This document shows, one piece after another, positions 49,701 through 61,279 of a stretch of DNA of 64,000 nt. The stretch is from contig JAILWY010000008.1 of NCBI GenBank assembly GCA_022113835.1, positions 1,356,001 through 1,420,000 of the forward strand, given 5' to 3'. This DNA is from Atopsyche davidsoni. Its lineage: Eukaryota; Arthropoda; Insecta; Trichoptera; Hydrobiosidae. Below the pieces are notes generated by a model that made no database searches, was not told where the DNA came from, and was given only the letters and a program-made list of their open reading frames with translations. The number at the start of each line of letters is the position of its first letter. Position 1 is the stretch's first letter. The position numbers and the translations under genes are program-made.

Positions 49701-52700
49701 GAGAACATGAAGTTTTCTTTATATTTGATTTATTTTCTTTTACCTTTCGTCCGAGTGTTTGATTAGAAATAAGATTTCTCAAGAATCTTTTTACCGACAG
49801 CTGTGCAGTTTCTACAACATATGTGTGATCGGATTGTGTCTCTCACTGTAGGTATTTATTTCTTTTATTCCTCACAGCAATTTCAACGCCTTCCCCACTC
49901 TCTGAACTAAAGCTAGACTTTGCTGTGGACAAAACAATTGGATTTGTTGAAACATAATATTGTTTGCACTCTGGGACCGTACACGCAACCAAGCAACACA
50001 TCTCTATTAAAACGGAAAACCTTTACTTTTACCGAAGAGTTTTTAAGATTTAATCTACTTAATTTTTTTTTTCATTTGAGGTTAAAATTTATAACAATAT
50101 ATTGAAAATAATAACAATAACAATACCAAAATTACTTTTGATAATAACTTAAGTACAGAAGTAAGACAAATTTGCTCGTAAAATTTTAAGTCAAAATATC
50201 ATTTAAATAAATAAGCATTCCATCGTATGACCTGTGATTTTTTAAGTACCGAGCTGCATTCATTGATTTTTCTTGAAACGTCTTGGTCTAATATCGGAGC
50301 TATCTTCAGGAAAATTCATTTTCTGAAAATATCTCTAGTAAAAGGCTGATTTTTATTTGAATTGGGGAATAAATGTTTTAAACGGAGACTAGCATTTTTA
50401 CTGAGACAAAACAGTACCAATCAAAAATTGTGACGACAAAAGCGATGACGATATCAAATCAATATTTTGCAGCTTGAATAATGTATCATTCACCATTGTA
50501 TAATGTTACTGAAAGCTAAGTGTTTTAAAAATAGTTTTTAAAATAATTAAATTGTTAAAAGAAACGTTTCTACTTAAAGCTAAAGGCTACTTTAAAAGCT
50601 TCATTAACAAGCTTTTTGTATAACTTTACAGACTTTCCCGGCACGTAGTGGAAACAGAAAGCACATATTGACAGAATGATAAATATCCTCTCCTGTGAGC
50701 TTGCTATATTTTTCAGGAAATTTTCATTAGTGCACCCAGCTACACGGAGTTCTGAAAAAGGATCTATGGACGTATCCAGATGCCGAGATATTCTCTTAAT
50801 TAAAAACCTTATAAAGGATTATTGTGTTTCATAATATCAGTTTAATATAAATTCATACAGAAGGAATATAATAAACAGCAAATTTTGTTTTTAATCTTCT
50901 AACACAAACCGAAAATCAAGCCCATTTCTCAATACGCTATAATTTAAAACTATTGTATAATACATACAATAGAAATTAAAAGACAACACACCCTTTGCTT
51001 ATTCCTTTGTCCAAACACAGGGAAAAAAATTTTCACTTTAAAATGCATATTATATATACAATAGTTAAAATATTTCAGTACAGTAATAATTTTGGTAAAA
51101 AGTCTATGGATGGTGATTTCATCCATTATTTTCATAGTGGTGCTTTAAAATTGGTTCGTGTCCAAAAACTTGTAAAATTTTTGTATTTTAAATAATACTT
51201 GCGTTTATTAAGAAAAAATAAATCTTGGATTTTTCGCACAATTTCGCTACATTCTGTCTTTTTGATATTCGCAAAATAAGCCTCTCTTTTGATTTAAGTA
51301 GATTTTTACAGCAAATTTATTTCAGGCCTAATGTTTTATGCAATTTCAAAATTTAATCTTCACGGAGGATCGAGTGAAGAGGAAGATTATTCTAATGCAT
51401 GGTTTGTATCGCGAAATATAAAATTCTTATTTAATGTCTAAAATAAACCTACTTAATGGTTCCACCATAAAACCTTATAAACCGCTATGGCTTTTAAATA
51501 AATTTATCATTAAACTTAAAAGCTTTATTGATATATTTTTTGTGTCTTCGGGGGGTAGAAAAAGTATTGAAGGAGACACTACATCTTAATAATGATCTTT
51601 ATCACAAAAAATATAGTGAAGATTGATGAGGATTATTTTTAAAAGCTTAGCATTTTACACAGAAAGATCTTTTTAACATTTATTTCAAAACGGGTTGCAT
51701 TTCAAAAAAAAATTTGAGGCAAATATATAAAGTGAATTGTAAGCGATGCTCATATGACAATATCTCATCAAAATCAAGCCAATTTTGAGATCTTTAGACT
51801 GATTTTTAATGCCTAGAGTCCACTGGAAAGTAAAGTTTCATATTACAAATATTGAAATTTTCAATATATTTATGCAATAGTGTACGTACTTAGTATTCTA
51901 TCGTAATAGTCATTTGGTAAGTAGTTCCAACTGCAAATATGCTTTAAACAATGTGTTATACAAACAAGCAAAACATTCCAACATCCACAATTTCCAAAAT
52001 ACCCATTTAATCTCCCTTCTTGCATCCACAGCTGCAAGCAAATTCTCACATTTCAAATTGCGTTATAGCTCATAGATCTTCGGTGATCTCCGCCCTCTGC
52101 TGCTGTGAAAGGCTTACGGGAGGCTGTGGCCTGTGCCCTATATTGTTCTTATAAACACACCTACCCTGACCTTTTGGCCGACCATAGATTATGTGTTTCG
52201 TATAAAATATATCTACAGGGGAGAATCAATGTGAAATATTTATTTATATTGACTTTATTTCGAATTTTGTGTTCCTTTGATGAGATGGTTTTTTATTCTT
52301 CTCTTGCCCAGAACGCATATATTTTTGTTGCAAAATTGAAATTTAATCATAGAAATATGAATTTTTGAGGGACAACTATATAAAATAAATATAAAAATGT
52401 TTTTCCAAGTGTGAAAACTTGAGAAAACATCAAGAATGTGTGTTTATGAAAAAGTTAAAAAAAATACTTAGACCACTAAATCTCTTTCGTGAATCATAGT
52501 GCAAAAAAGAATCATAATTTTTTTACGTGCAAATATTCAGTAAGCTACCAGAATTAAAAAAAAGCAAAATTATATACTTGAAATAGTGAAAAAAAATTCA
52601 TCTCATAGTTATTTCAAAATTTTATTACAATAATTATTTTTTGAATTAAATGCCAAGGCTTTAAAATTATTGCACAGTTATATCCAACAACCACAAACAC

Positions 52701-52799
52701 ACACGATTATATAATTCTTGGAATAATAAATATTCAATAATATAAAACCGAGTAATATTCGAAACTATAAAAAAAAAATTCAAGTGCTTTCAGAATTAA
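46761..52799. other. AT-rich noncoding DNA
   Basis: No gene supported; frames at 48445-48636 (minus), 49920-50105, 50950-51195 and 52105-52368 lack domains. Islands lie at 48840-49160 (CGACCTTGTG at 48862-48871 approaches an FTZ-F1/ERR half site), 50630-50790 and 52000-52200. A CACA-rich simple stretch lies at 47780-47825. A 20-bp palindrome reading TATAATGAT with its complement lies near 49410-49429. Confidence 0.5.
47780..47825. repeat. Imperfect CA-rich low-complexity tract
   Basis: Several ATTCACAC, AATCACAC and AAACACAA-type units in tandem, diverged. Ordinary simple repeat. Confidence 0.6.
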
Positions 52800-53010
52800 A
52801 CAGATTTTTTTTCAGTCGGACTCCTTGTGAGAGCTTTCAGAACCTCCTGCCCGCTCCGGTTCAATTTCTTCAGATTAATGCGTGCTTGCGTCCCCGGTTA
52901 GCTTTCATTGCAGGCTTCGGTAATGTATGGGCTAATAATGTCTGCGGATTTGGAAAAGCTCCAGGGAAACCTTTTAGCAAAGAAATTGTGAATTTTCATA
53001 TCATTTTCAT
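52800..53010 (+). other. GC-richer segment after an acceptor-like tract, coding status doubtful
   Basis: A T-run ending TTTTTTTTCAG (to 52816) is a good 3' splice acceptor. The frame continuing from it stays open to 53164, reading RTPCESFQNLLP and later IAGFGNV before becoming AT-rich and hydrophobic. GGTAATG (about 52919) could be a donor. No known domain. Poly-T runs are frequent here, so an acceptor match has little weight. Confidence 0.15.
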
Positions 53011-54618
53011 CGAATTTTTGGCACTTGCTTTTCGTGTAATTCTGCAATGGCTGCACGTTTCTGTAAATTGTTTTAGTATTTTATTTTTCCCGATATTCTC
53101 TAAAAATATTTTTTTTAAAACAAAATGCACAATTATCAACAATATATATATCAACTGTTTTTAAATTACTTTGTTAAAAAATAAAATAAAATAACTATTG
53201 ATTCAATGAAACTAATCGCTAAATGGCTAGAAAATACCGATCACTTTATCTATGAGCATTTCAGAAAGCAAGGCAAACAGCCTTTGAAAGAAAAAAATAA
53301 TTACAAACAAAAATGTTCTGAATCTTTGAGGCATTTGGCAATTTTAATTTTGGCCGTATAAATATGAAAAATTATAAATTTATTTATTCTGTCGTCGGTA
53401 TCATATTAAATCATTTTCCTGCCTGGATTCGGCAAAGACTGAGTGTTTTGCATATTTCCTCTTACAATAATTCATATCGCTGCAAAATCGCTGCACAATG
53501 TTGAGTTTTTTTTATTAATTTTCAGCGCAAGAAAAATAAATTTCCTGAAAGAAAACACTCAATGCCTGAATTAATTGTGGATTTAATACTCGCAGAGTGT
53601 CGAATATTTTAAATTCTCTTTTTCTAATAAATCTTCTGTCTTTAATTTCAACAAAAAAAACCTCATCTTAAATACTAAATTCGTTGCAGTTTTTCTTTGA
53701 TCAGCTTTAATTATGTTTCTTTTTTTATAAATATACATTTTTTGTTAGATATGTTACACTTCATCTCATAAGTAATTCAGCAAAATGACTCTAGAATAAT
53801 AATATTTATTTATTCAAGGTGAGAATATTTACATTAATATACTCTTCAGAATCTGAAAGTAAGTGGTTTAGAAATGTTTTCTGAAATATTTGAGTTTGCT
53901 TCCCCGACGGTATTGAGTTACATGCTTTCTTATATATGAAGATAATCAATCAACATTTTCGATTGGAAAATCATAGAATTTCTTCATTTTCAGGAAAAAA
54001 TGATTACCGAAATTCGTTATAAAATATTTTGGTAAATACCTCAATTTTTTTATTTGGAAATGCTTTCAAAATATTATTATCTGTATACAGTTTCTAAAAA
54101 TCTTCTTCATAAATAATTAATCTTTTGTAATAACTTATTTGAATGATTTTTATTATTACAATTATTGAGAGTAATGCGATCATAAATGATTAGCACAAAT
54201 TCTCTATGACCGTATGACTCTTAGATTTAAAGATCGCGAGTATTCAAGAGCAAATAGTATACCAAATCAAAATAATCAGACGTATTTATAGTTTAATTAG
54301 GTTTTTTAGAAACTTTAAAAAAATATATATCATATTTTCCGCTATTCGTATTCACACAAAAATCAAAGTAACGCTTTGGATATTATTCCACGTAAGAGAT
54401 TTCGTAAGTTTTGCAATGTCACGGTTTTGTGCTGGATCCATTTTCAAGGAACCATAAAAAAAACCATGATGCTACATGACACATAAGAACAACGATTTAT
54501 CTTATAAAAAACCGACTAGGAAATTCATGATTTTAAATTTTATATTATATATACTAATAACTTTATCATAGCACAATTCTGCAAAAGAATTATTTAAGCG
54601 TTTTTTTTGTATTTCTAT
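53011..54618. other. AT-rich noncoding DNA
   Basis: Nothing supportable; homopolymer and A/T-rich text, with no islands or open frames of interest. Confidence 0.65.
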
Positions 54619-55060
54619 TTAGCTGATGAAAGTGCAAGAAACTGGGGACACAATCTTTCCACTCTTGACTTTATCCCCAGCGGAGAAGTCGACATCGAAA
54701 CACCTATTTTCTTTACTCGCCCTTTTTACTCGCCATTCTCGTACAGCCCTGTGAAGTGAACCGCAGACCTTCCCACTCTTGACTTTATCCCCAGCGGAGA
54801 AGTCGACATCAAAAAACCTATTTTCTTTACTCGCCCTTTTTGCTCGCCATTCCTGTACAGCCCTGCGAAGCGGACTACAGACCTTCCCACTCACGATGCA
54901 ATCCCCGGCGGCTGCATTACCAGGGACGTCCGCCAAATAAGGCGCCCGACACAGGAAGGGCGTGGCGAGCGCCATTGCATCGCCCCGGTCGCTGTTTTCT
55001 ATTGCTCTCATTCTCTCGGAGCGCCATTTTGGGCGACCTGCCTGTAAGCAGGTCCAGATT
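54619..55060 (-). repeat. 114-bp tandem repeat in a CpG-rich block, with an open frame
   Basis: Two units, 54655-54768 and 54769-54882, are about 90% identical (about 11 differences); a third begins at 54883 and diverges after about 20 bp. 114 bp is 38 codons, so the minus frame 54619-55011 (130 codons, ATG start) stays open and encodes two near-identical units ending FDVDFSAGDKVK. Six of the 38 residues differ between units, a high share of the nucleotide changes, so there is no sign of protein-level constraint. A YY1-type AAAATGGCGC lies at 55021-55030 (minus) and GACCTGC/GCAGGTC arms at 55035-55054. It may be a CpG satellite or a lineage-specific exon. No known domain. Confidence 0.6.
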
Positions 55061-55559
55061 TCACTGAATATTTTTTTTTATAAATAAAAATAAAATTTCT
55101 TGGGGCAAACTTGTTTCACATAACAATGTACATCAACACGAAAGATAAATTTATTCTAAACCAAATATATTATGTCGTTTATATTAATTGGATTATAAAG
55201 ACTTTTTTTACAATTTGAAGAATTATCTTTTTGTGTTAAATTTAATATAAACAAAATAAAAGTAGGGAATTAGAAGTTGGGAATTTTATTGAAACGACTC
55301 ATGTTGGATTTTTTATAATTAATTCACAACTTTCACAGCCACTTAATAATTAATGTACGAGTACTTGTAAAAACAGCGGCATTAGCTGTTAGCATAGAAT
55401 TTTGAATCCTACCGTTGACGTTGAAATATTTTTTCTCATCATTGCACGCATGAATATTGTAAGCATAATTGTATTTTATTTACACATACAATAAAAATCG
55501 TTTAAAAAAATGTTAAATACATAATACTAACGAATTTTCAAGATTAATATCCGACTTTT
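55061..55559. other. AT-rich spacer
   Basis: About 500 bp of AT-rich DNA between two CpG-rich blocks. No feature seen. Confidence 0.6.
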
Positions 55560-55870
55560 CCGTTTCGGCTGATACAATGACATTTGAAGCATCGCGTATA
55601 ATAAATCATCGCCTCTCGTCCGTTGTTCTGTACCATAGCATGCCATATATCTTCGAAACAATTCCACGTGGATGTCTTCCGGCATTGTCTGTGCCCAAAC
55701 TAAGTGGGAACCATTCCTCGAGTCATTTCAGCCTCTTTTCCGCGAGCACGGGCGCTAGATCATTATTGGCAGCGCCGGGGGAGACAATAGCCGGTGACGT
55801 CACGGGGTGCAGTCGCCCAGGTGTGATCAGGTGTGAAATAACGGCTTTACAAGGAAAGCAGGTAAAATCT
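55560..55870. promoter_or_regulatory. Motif-dense regulatory candidate: E box, CRE and tandem T-box sites
   Basis: In order: the palindromic E box CCACGTGG (55664-55671), the full CRE TGACGTCA (55795-55802), then two exact T-box sites AGGTGTGA (55819-55826 and 55829-55836) in direct repeat with 2-bp spacing. The block is GC- and CpG-richer than its flanks. The plus frame 55577-55873 through it has no domain. Three long exact motifs of different classes in 175 bp is more than expected by chance in AT-rich DNA, though composition helps. A developmental enhancer or distal promoter is plausible. Confidence 0.4.
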
Positions 55871-58560
55871 TAGTTATATGGGAACATAAAGAAATCATTT
55901 TCAGGCTTGTATTTGTTCTATTCTCGGAGAAAATATATTACAGCCGTGATGAAAGCAGACAGTATCAAACGAAGTATAAATATATTTCATGGTGTATTAT
56001 TTAATCTTGCCATAATATTACAATATGCTATACCTTGTTGGGACTACAATGAAATGATGAACCCGATAAAATAAAGACATTTACAAAAATGATACACGCT
56101 CTCAATGCAAATACCATATTAATAAAATATAAATAAATTCATGATATAACATTAGTTTTTACAGTATGCTAAAAACAAATACAAGTATTTTTGGTGGATA
56201 TTTACTAATTTTAAGGTAACTTTTACGACCCTTGGTTTTTCAAAGGCAGGAGCTTTAAACCACGTGTAGTTTTTCATATTTTAGTTTTAACGATACGGAA
56301 TATTTAAGGAAAAAACATGAGATAAATAGTATTCTGTAAAATAAAAACAACCTGTGATCGCAAATTTGGTCATTCGTTTGAATATCAATCTCGACAAATA
56401 AGAAAAAAAAATTAATGATTTTTAATAAATAGAAGAAGATATTAAGTATTTCATAAAAATAAAAAATGTTCATAGTATCAGAATAAAAACAAATTTGGAG
56501 AGTTGTGTTAGAAAATCATCACTCAAATATTAATTTAAAATTTCTACTCAATCAAGTCTAGAAATTTCATATTTTAGTTTGTTTTCTCGATTTTTCATAG
56601 AAGTGATCTAATACCGAATCCATCATTTCAGGTTTCATTACTCTTCCCAAAGATCTACTGAGTTCTTCAAGTTGTTATTTTACACACAAACTGGTTTGAT
56701 TTATATTTTTCTATCCTTAGGCAGCAAATTTAAATGCCCTGTTGACACAAAAAATTTGTGTATTATTTTATTTTGGAATAATTGTTATTTTTTAAGATTT
56801 TTAAAATTACATAAAAATATAACAGAGTTTATATTAAGTTCATGTGTTACTTATCAAGTTACATTGGCTTTATAAAAAATCTTGTTTTGCTGTATCAAAT
56901 TTTATTTTTACAAATAATTTTTCTCAACGTTTGGCCTCATATATTGTGTATATTAATTCGATATATCAGTTCGAGGCAATTGATTCACGTGTAAATCGAT
57001 TACTATTACTATAAATATCGAAAAACATTACTTTATATGTATTTTTAGATATTGATAGACGAACATACGGTAGAGAATTGTATATTTCGATTTCTGGTAG
57101 AACATTGAATGCTTAAACGGAAAAAATAGATCAAAAACGTATTCAGAGCGAGAGGAGCGGTTCTTCCAATCGGTCTGTAATCTGCAAGCCATTCAGAAAG
57201 GCTGTGTATGAGCAGCATCAGAAACAAATTAGTGTATGGAAAAATACAACCTTTTTGCCCTTATTGCAGGGGTGGCGTGCCTCCCTTGGCCGCGGCTAAT
57301 TTGTTCGCCTGAAATCTCCTGCCAGACTGGGAAAGTTTTTCACTAGTATTGATTTCGTAATATGTACGATACACAATAACGCGATTCCAATACGTTGCCT
57401 CATTGCTATTGAATCAGATATTTACTTTCAACTGAAAGAAATACGTATCAATGAAAAACAAAGTGTTTTCTATAAATAATATCAATTATCTGGCTGCATT
57501 TTTTTCTCGCTGAAACAATGAAAATCTTTTTGAATTTGAAAGATTAAACGTTGTACCGGTTGAACAAGTATCAGTTGCAGAAATATTAAAACGTAAAAAT
57601 TGTTCAAATATAAAGCGATTGTGTTTTCTAAATAAATCTTATAACCGCACTTAATTAAGATTGAATATTTTTATGGGATACTTTGAGACTAATCTATTTT
57701 AGAAAACTCAGAACTTTGTTCTGATACTTAGAAACCTCTGTAAGCCTTAGTGGAAAAGTGTCATAATGCGTTAGCAAATTCAACATACTTAAGCGCCCCC
57801 AAAATCCTAATTGTACTTAGGGGTGAAAAAATAGGGGAGAAGCCTTAACTGGTCGGCAATAATTAATGGTGCCTAATGATTTGAAAAAGGAGGGGTTTTT
57901 ATTCCCAGAGCGAAGCAAATCTGGCGATAGGGTTTTCGATTACTCGCACACTAAATATAGCTTCTTGTGTCTTGGTAAATATTTTTCTCTCCGTCTTTTA
58001 GATATTATTTTTGTTTGATAATTATGTACAAAACTAACTCATATTAATAAACAATAAAAAAATAAAAAAACATGAATTCTTTAAAACATGTTTGCTCTAA
58101 AGTTTGCTATTTTCGCATTGATTTTTAAAAACAATACAATATTTTTTGTTAGTGCTTCTGTTTATAATTACTTAAAGTAACAAATCATTTTTGGAAATAT
58201 TTATATAAAGCTTGAGTTGTTTTTTTTTTTTAATCATTATTTGATAAAATTTTGTTATCAATGATAAAAAATAATCATTTAAATGCAATTTAGTATGTGT
58301 TTGGTTTTAAACGTCTTTAGAATTCACATTTTTGTATAAATATATAATATTAAAAATAAACTTTTTCAGAGAAAGTTTTTCATTTGATCAGATTTTTCTC
58401 ATTGTCAAATCTTGAGGCAATCTCGTTCACCATTTGACCCAGTTAAGTTTTCAACATGACTTTGATTAATAACTTAAAAAATAAATAGTTAATTTATTAA
58501 TGATGTTACAGAGAAAATCCATTTCAAAAGTCGATAGTACAATTGTTTTTAACGGAAACC
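55871..58560. other. AT-rich noncoding DNA with islands at 57130-57330 and 57720-57960
   Basis: The first island contains TTGGCCGCGGC. The second has GCGCCCCC and a run of GGGG-bearing text. No coding frame is convincing (56255-56473 minus, 56672-56875 plus and 57045-57227 minus are AT-driven or featureless). Confidence 0.5.
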
Positions 58561-58588
58561 AAACTATGGGTACGGCTTTTCTTTTCAG

Positions 58589-58717
58589 AGCGTAATATCA
58601 TACAGAATTTACGGCGGAGTATTTAGAGAGGCGGCAAAGGGAAGAAGACAAATGCTTTCGATGTCAAAGAGTCGTATATCAAATCTGGGGGTGAAAAAAT
58701 TGCTACAATGTCGATGA
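58589..58717 (+). other. Possible short exon after a good splice acceptor
   Basis: TTTTCTTTTCAG ends at 58588, a strong acceptor. One frame is open for 42 codons (beginning SVISYRIYGGVFREAAKGRR) to a TGA at 58715-58717. The residue mix is protein-like and basic, but such an open length is not significant alone and no domain is recognised. No donor is required if it is terminal; no AATAAA is seen within about 60 bp. Confidence 0.15.
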
Positions 58718-58877
58718 AGCAATCCATTTTCTCAAAGAGATTAGTCAAAAACCCCTAGAAACTTGAAACATCATATTTATATACGTCAGTATTTTTTTTC
58801 AGTAAGATGCCATGAATCACAGAAGACAGAAAGTGGAGATTAAAAATCGCTTATTTTATTTTTAAGGCTTTATAACC
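58718..58877. other. AT-rich spacer
   Basis: No feature seen. Confidence 0.5.
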
Positions 58878-58972
58878 TGAATTAGTGGTTAAAGCATTTT
58901 CGTAAAAGTTTAATATGATAGTGACCATCTTTTTGCTTATCGAGTGCGAGGTCTACGGTTTAAAAAACCTTA
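58878..58972 (+). mobile_element. tRNA-derived repeat candidate with insertion
   Basis: TGAATTAGTGGTTAAAGC (58878-58895) resembles an A-box region (TGGCTTAGTGGTTAAAGC). Downstream, CGAGTGCGAGGTCTACGG leads into GGTTTAAAAAACC (58957-58969), a palindromic, degenerate B box. The boxes are about 79 bp apart, about 35 bp more than in a tRNA, so an insertion or chance pairing must be assumed. Confidence 0.3.
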
Positions 58973-61111
58973 ATTACATTATATGTATGGCGATTTTTCG
59001 AACATATATGTGAGTAAATTTAATCTTTTTTTCTGCATAAACTAAGTGATCACTTTTATACTGAGCATGCATAGAAAATTTAAATAATTGTAATCAATAA
59101 GAAATATATTGCAACCAACTTGCAAATCATTGAAAATAAAAACCGTATTGGAATTCCTAGATTCTTCTTTCATGTTTATCACGTTCGAGAAAAATTATCT
59201 AAAAAACTTGTGTGTCTTTTGCAGCCTTCTACTTATTAAAAATTATTTCATAGACTGTTCATAAAATCAAATTTTCTTTATATGAAAGATTTACTTGAAT
59301 CTCTCTCTAAACTGTTATCTAAAGACCAAATATTTTTCAAAGAAATGTCAATGGATATTGTTACAGAGACATAACTTCTCATTGCACCTCCTTTACTCTG
59401 ATGAGAAAATGTCTCCTGTTAATGCCTTTAAATAAAAATAAATATCCCTAAAATACGTTGTTTTAAAATACGTACTTTTTTGAGTTTCAAAAGCTTATAA
59501 GCTCCTTGAAAGACGATAGCTTCAAAAGATATATAAGATGGTCTCTTAGCTCTCTAAGCATATTTCTCACAAACAAACCTATTAAAAATCTCCACTTGTT
59601 TCAATGCTGAGAAATTCGCGCTTTATTCGTAGAAAATGTGAGAAAATTCTCGCAATCCTCGCAAGCCGTGGGACTTCTCATCTTTTAACAATACGAAAAT
59701 TTGTAATGCGAACATAAAGAAGGATGGAAGCTATACTTCAAGAATTTAGAAATCGCTACACGTGCTCCGTTACAGAAAAAAAACACGTGTACAAAGTACG
59801 TGCTTGGCCTGAAATATTCAGAGTCTCGTGAAAAATCTTACAGCCTCTTGACTTTCAATATCCAGCGGCATGCAGTCTGGTGAGCTTGCATGGCTGCTTG
59901 CGTTTTAAACATTGCATAAAGTTCTTACTATCCATAACTGTAAAAGTATCCATTTTTTTTTCAATTCAATTAGGGTTCACAAAAAAAATAGTATCTGAAA
60001 TTATCCAAAACCAACCAAAAGGCGCAGATGCATTTTGCTATGAATTTTTTTAACTGCTTGCTTATTTGTCGTTTTCTTATTCAAATTTCTTGCTTGTGGA
60101 GTGAACAAATATTTGGTAGAATGAAATTTGATGCCTAAATTTAAGGGTTTAAACTTAATAGCCACTTTTTCTACCTGTTTTTTAGGCACCAAACATGATA
60201 GAGATTAGAATCTTTTTTTCTTTGTAGATTGTTCATGTGACGAGCGATTTGATACTTTACACATACAATGTAACCCACCATAGACCCACTAATTTCGAAA
60301 AAACTCTCTGTAGGAATCAATAAATTGGTTTTTTTAGATCCTTGAAATATACAGCAATATATTTTTTAATAAAAATCACTTTAATTTTACGCAAAACCCT
60401 TGTCACGAAAAGTGTGTTATTAGGCCAGCGACGGGAGCAGCAGCAAACTTTAAAAGCTTTTCACAGGTCTTCGTTTTATGAGAGCTTTCATATAAGTACA
60501 ATCAGCTATTTTGAGCTGTTTAATATCACTTGATTATTACTCGTCCATTAAACTAAGCTGTTTCAATACAATGAGCACATTCACATAATGCTACAGGGTT
60601 GTTAGTGCTTAGTGGTTTCACTATAAATTACTGAAACAGTTCTCCCCTAATGTTCTGAAATATTCACAATTAATGCATATCGGAATTAATTTTCCATTTC
60701 AACTCGATAGTATTTGCATTTCTGCATTATTGATATAATTTAATTGAACTGATGGTAAACATATAAATTCGAGTGATTTAATTGATCATCCATGTTTAAT
60801 ACTACCATTATAATTCACTATATTATAGATTCAACCATTATTAAAACTTTTTTACTTTGTTTCAATAAACAAATAACATTTCAGATAATTAAATTTTTAA
60901 TAATAAAAAGAACTCTTGTATTATTAAATAACTCTTTATAGATATTATATTAAAAGTGTGATGAAATATTTATTTTGTTACTATTCATATTTAAAAAGAG
61001 ATTTTCAAAAAAATATTGTTCTAGGAAAATTGAAAATCAATCTCAATAATTTTTAACTTTGTTTAATTGTTTCAATCCTTCCATCAATTAAAGTCAAAGC
61101 TCCCATAACTT
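58973..61111. other. AT-rich noncoding DNA with an E-box pair and islands
   Basis: Islands at 59570-59930 and 60390-60520; the E-box pair at 59757-59791 is listed separately. Frames at 60001-60192 (minus) and 60342-60533 have no domain. TACAGGGT at 60592-60599 resembles a Tc1/mariner-like terminus, followed by text similar to an A box (GTGCTTAGTGG). Confidence 0.5.
59757..59801. promoter_or_regulatory. Inverted pair of CACGTG E boxes plus TACGTG
   Basis: TACACGTG (59757-59764) and CACGTGTA (59784-59791) are perfect 8-bp inverted copies. TACGTG follows at 59797-59802, the core bound by bHLH-PAS dimers (Sim/Tango, HIF-type). Three ACGTG cores in 45 bp is unusual for this composition. Candidate bHLH or bHLH-PAS response element. 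Confidence 0.35.
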
Positions 61112-61279
61112 TTATTTCATTAGCATATTTTTAAAAATATCACCGGAAACGTATATTAAACAAGCCTCTTCATCAAAAAGGTCATATCCGGTGCCCACGT
61201 TGTCCTCCTCGCCTACCTTTTCCAACTCGATAAGGTCATGCTGAGTATTTAAAATCTTAATTAATTCACTAAGTAGATG
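61112..61279 (-). CDS. Candidate terminal coding exon, unknown protein
   Basis: On the minus strand a tract TTTTAATTTTTTTAG is an excellent splice acceptor ending at 61280. The frame immediately after it is open for 55 codons to a TAA at 61112-61114. The product is acidic and protein-like: HLLSELIKIL, then LIELEKVGEEDNVGTGYDLF, then DEEACLIYV. The stop overlaps AATAAA (61111-61116), a possible poly(A) signal. Upstream exons would lie at higher coordinates, perhaps beyond 64000. I do not recognise the protein. The opposite strand is also partly open here, so the direction is not secure. It could also be a fragment of a mobile element gene. Confidence 0.3.
   Translation of the reverse strand, partial: HLLSELIKILNTQHDLIELEKVGEEDNVGTGYDLFDEEACLIYVSGDIFKNMLMK

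Noticed and set aside
50950..51195. Opposed 61- and 66-codon frames
   Set aside because: Mutual shadows in AT-rich DNA with no domain.
52784..53164. 126-codon frame as a protein gene
   Set aside because: Second half is AT-driven and hydrophobic, no domain, no clear start; only noted as a doubtful exon segment.
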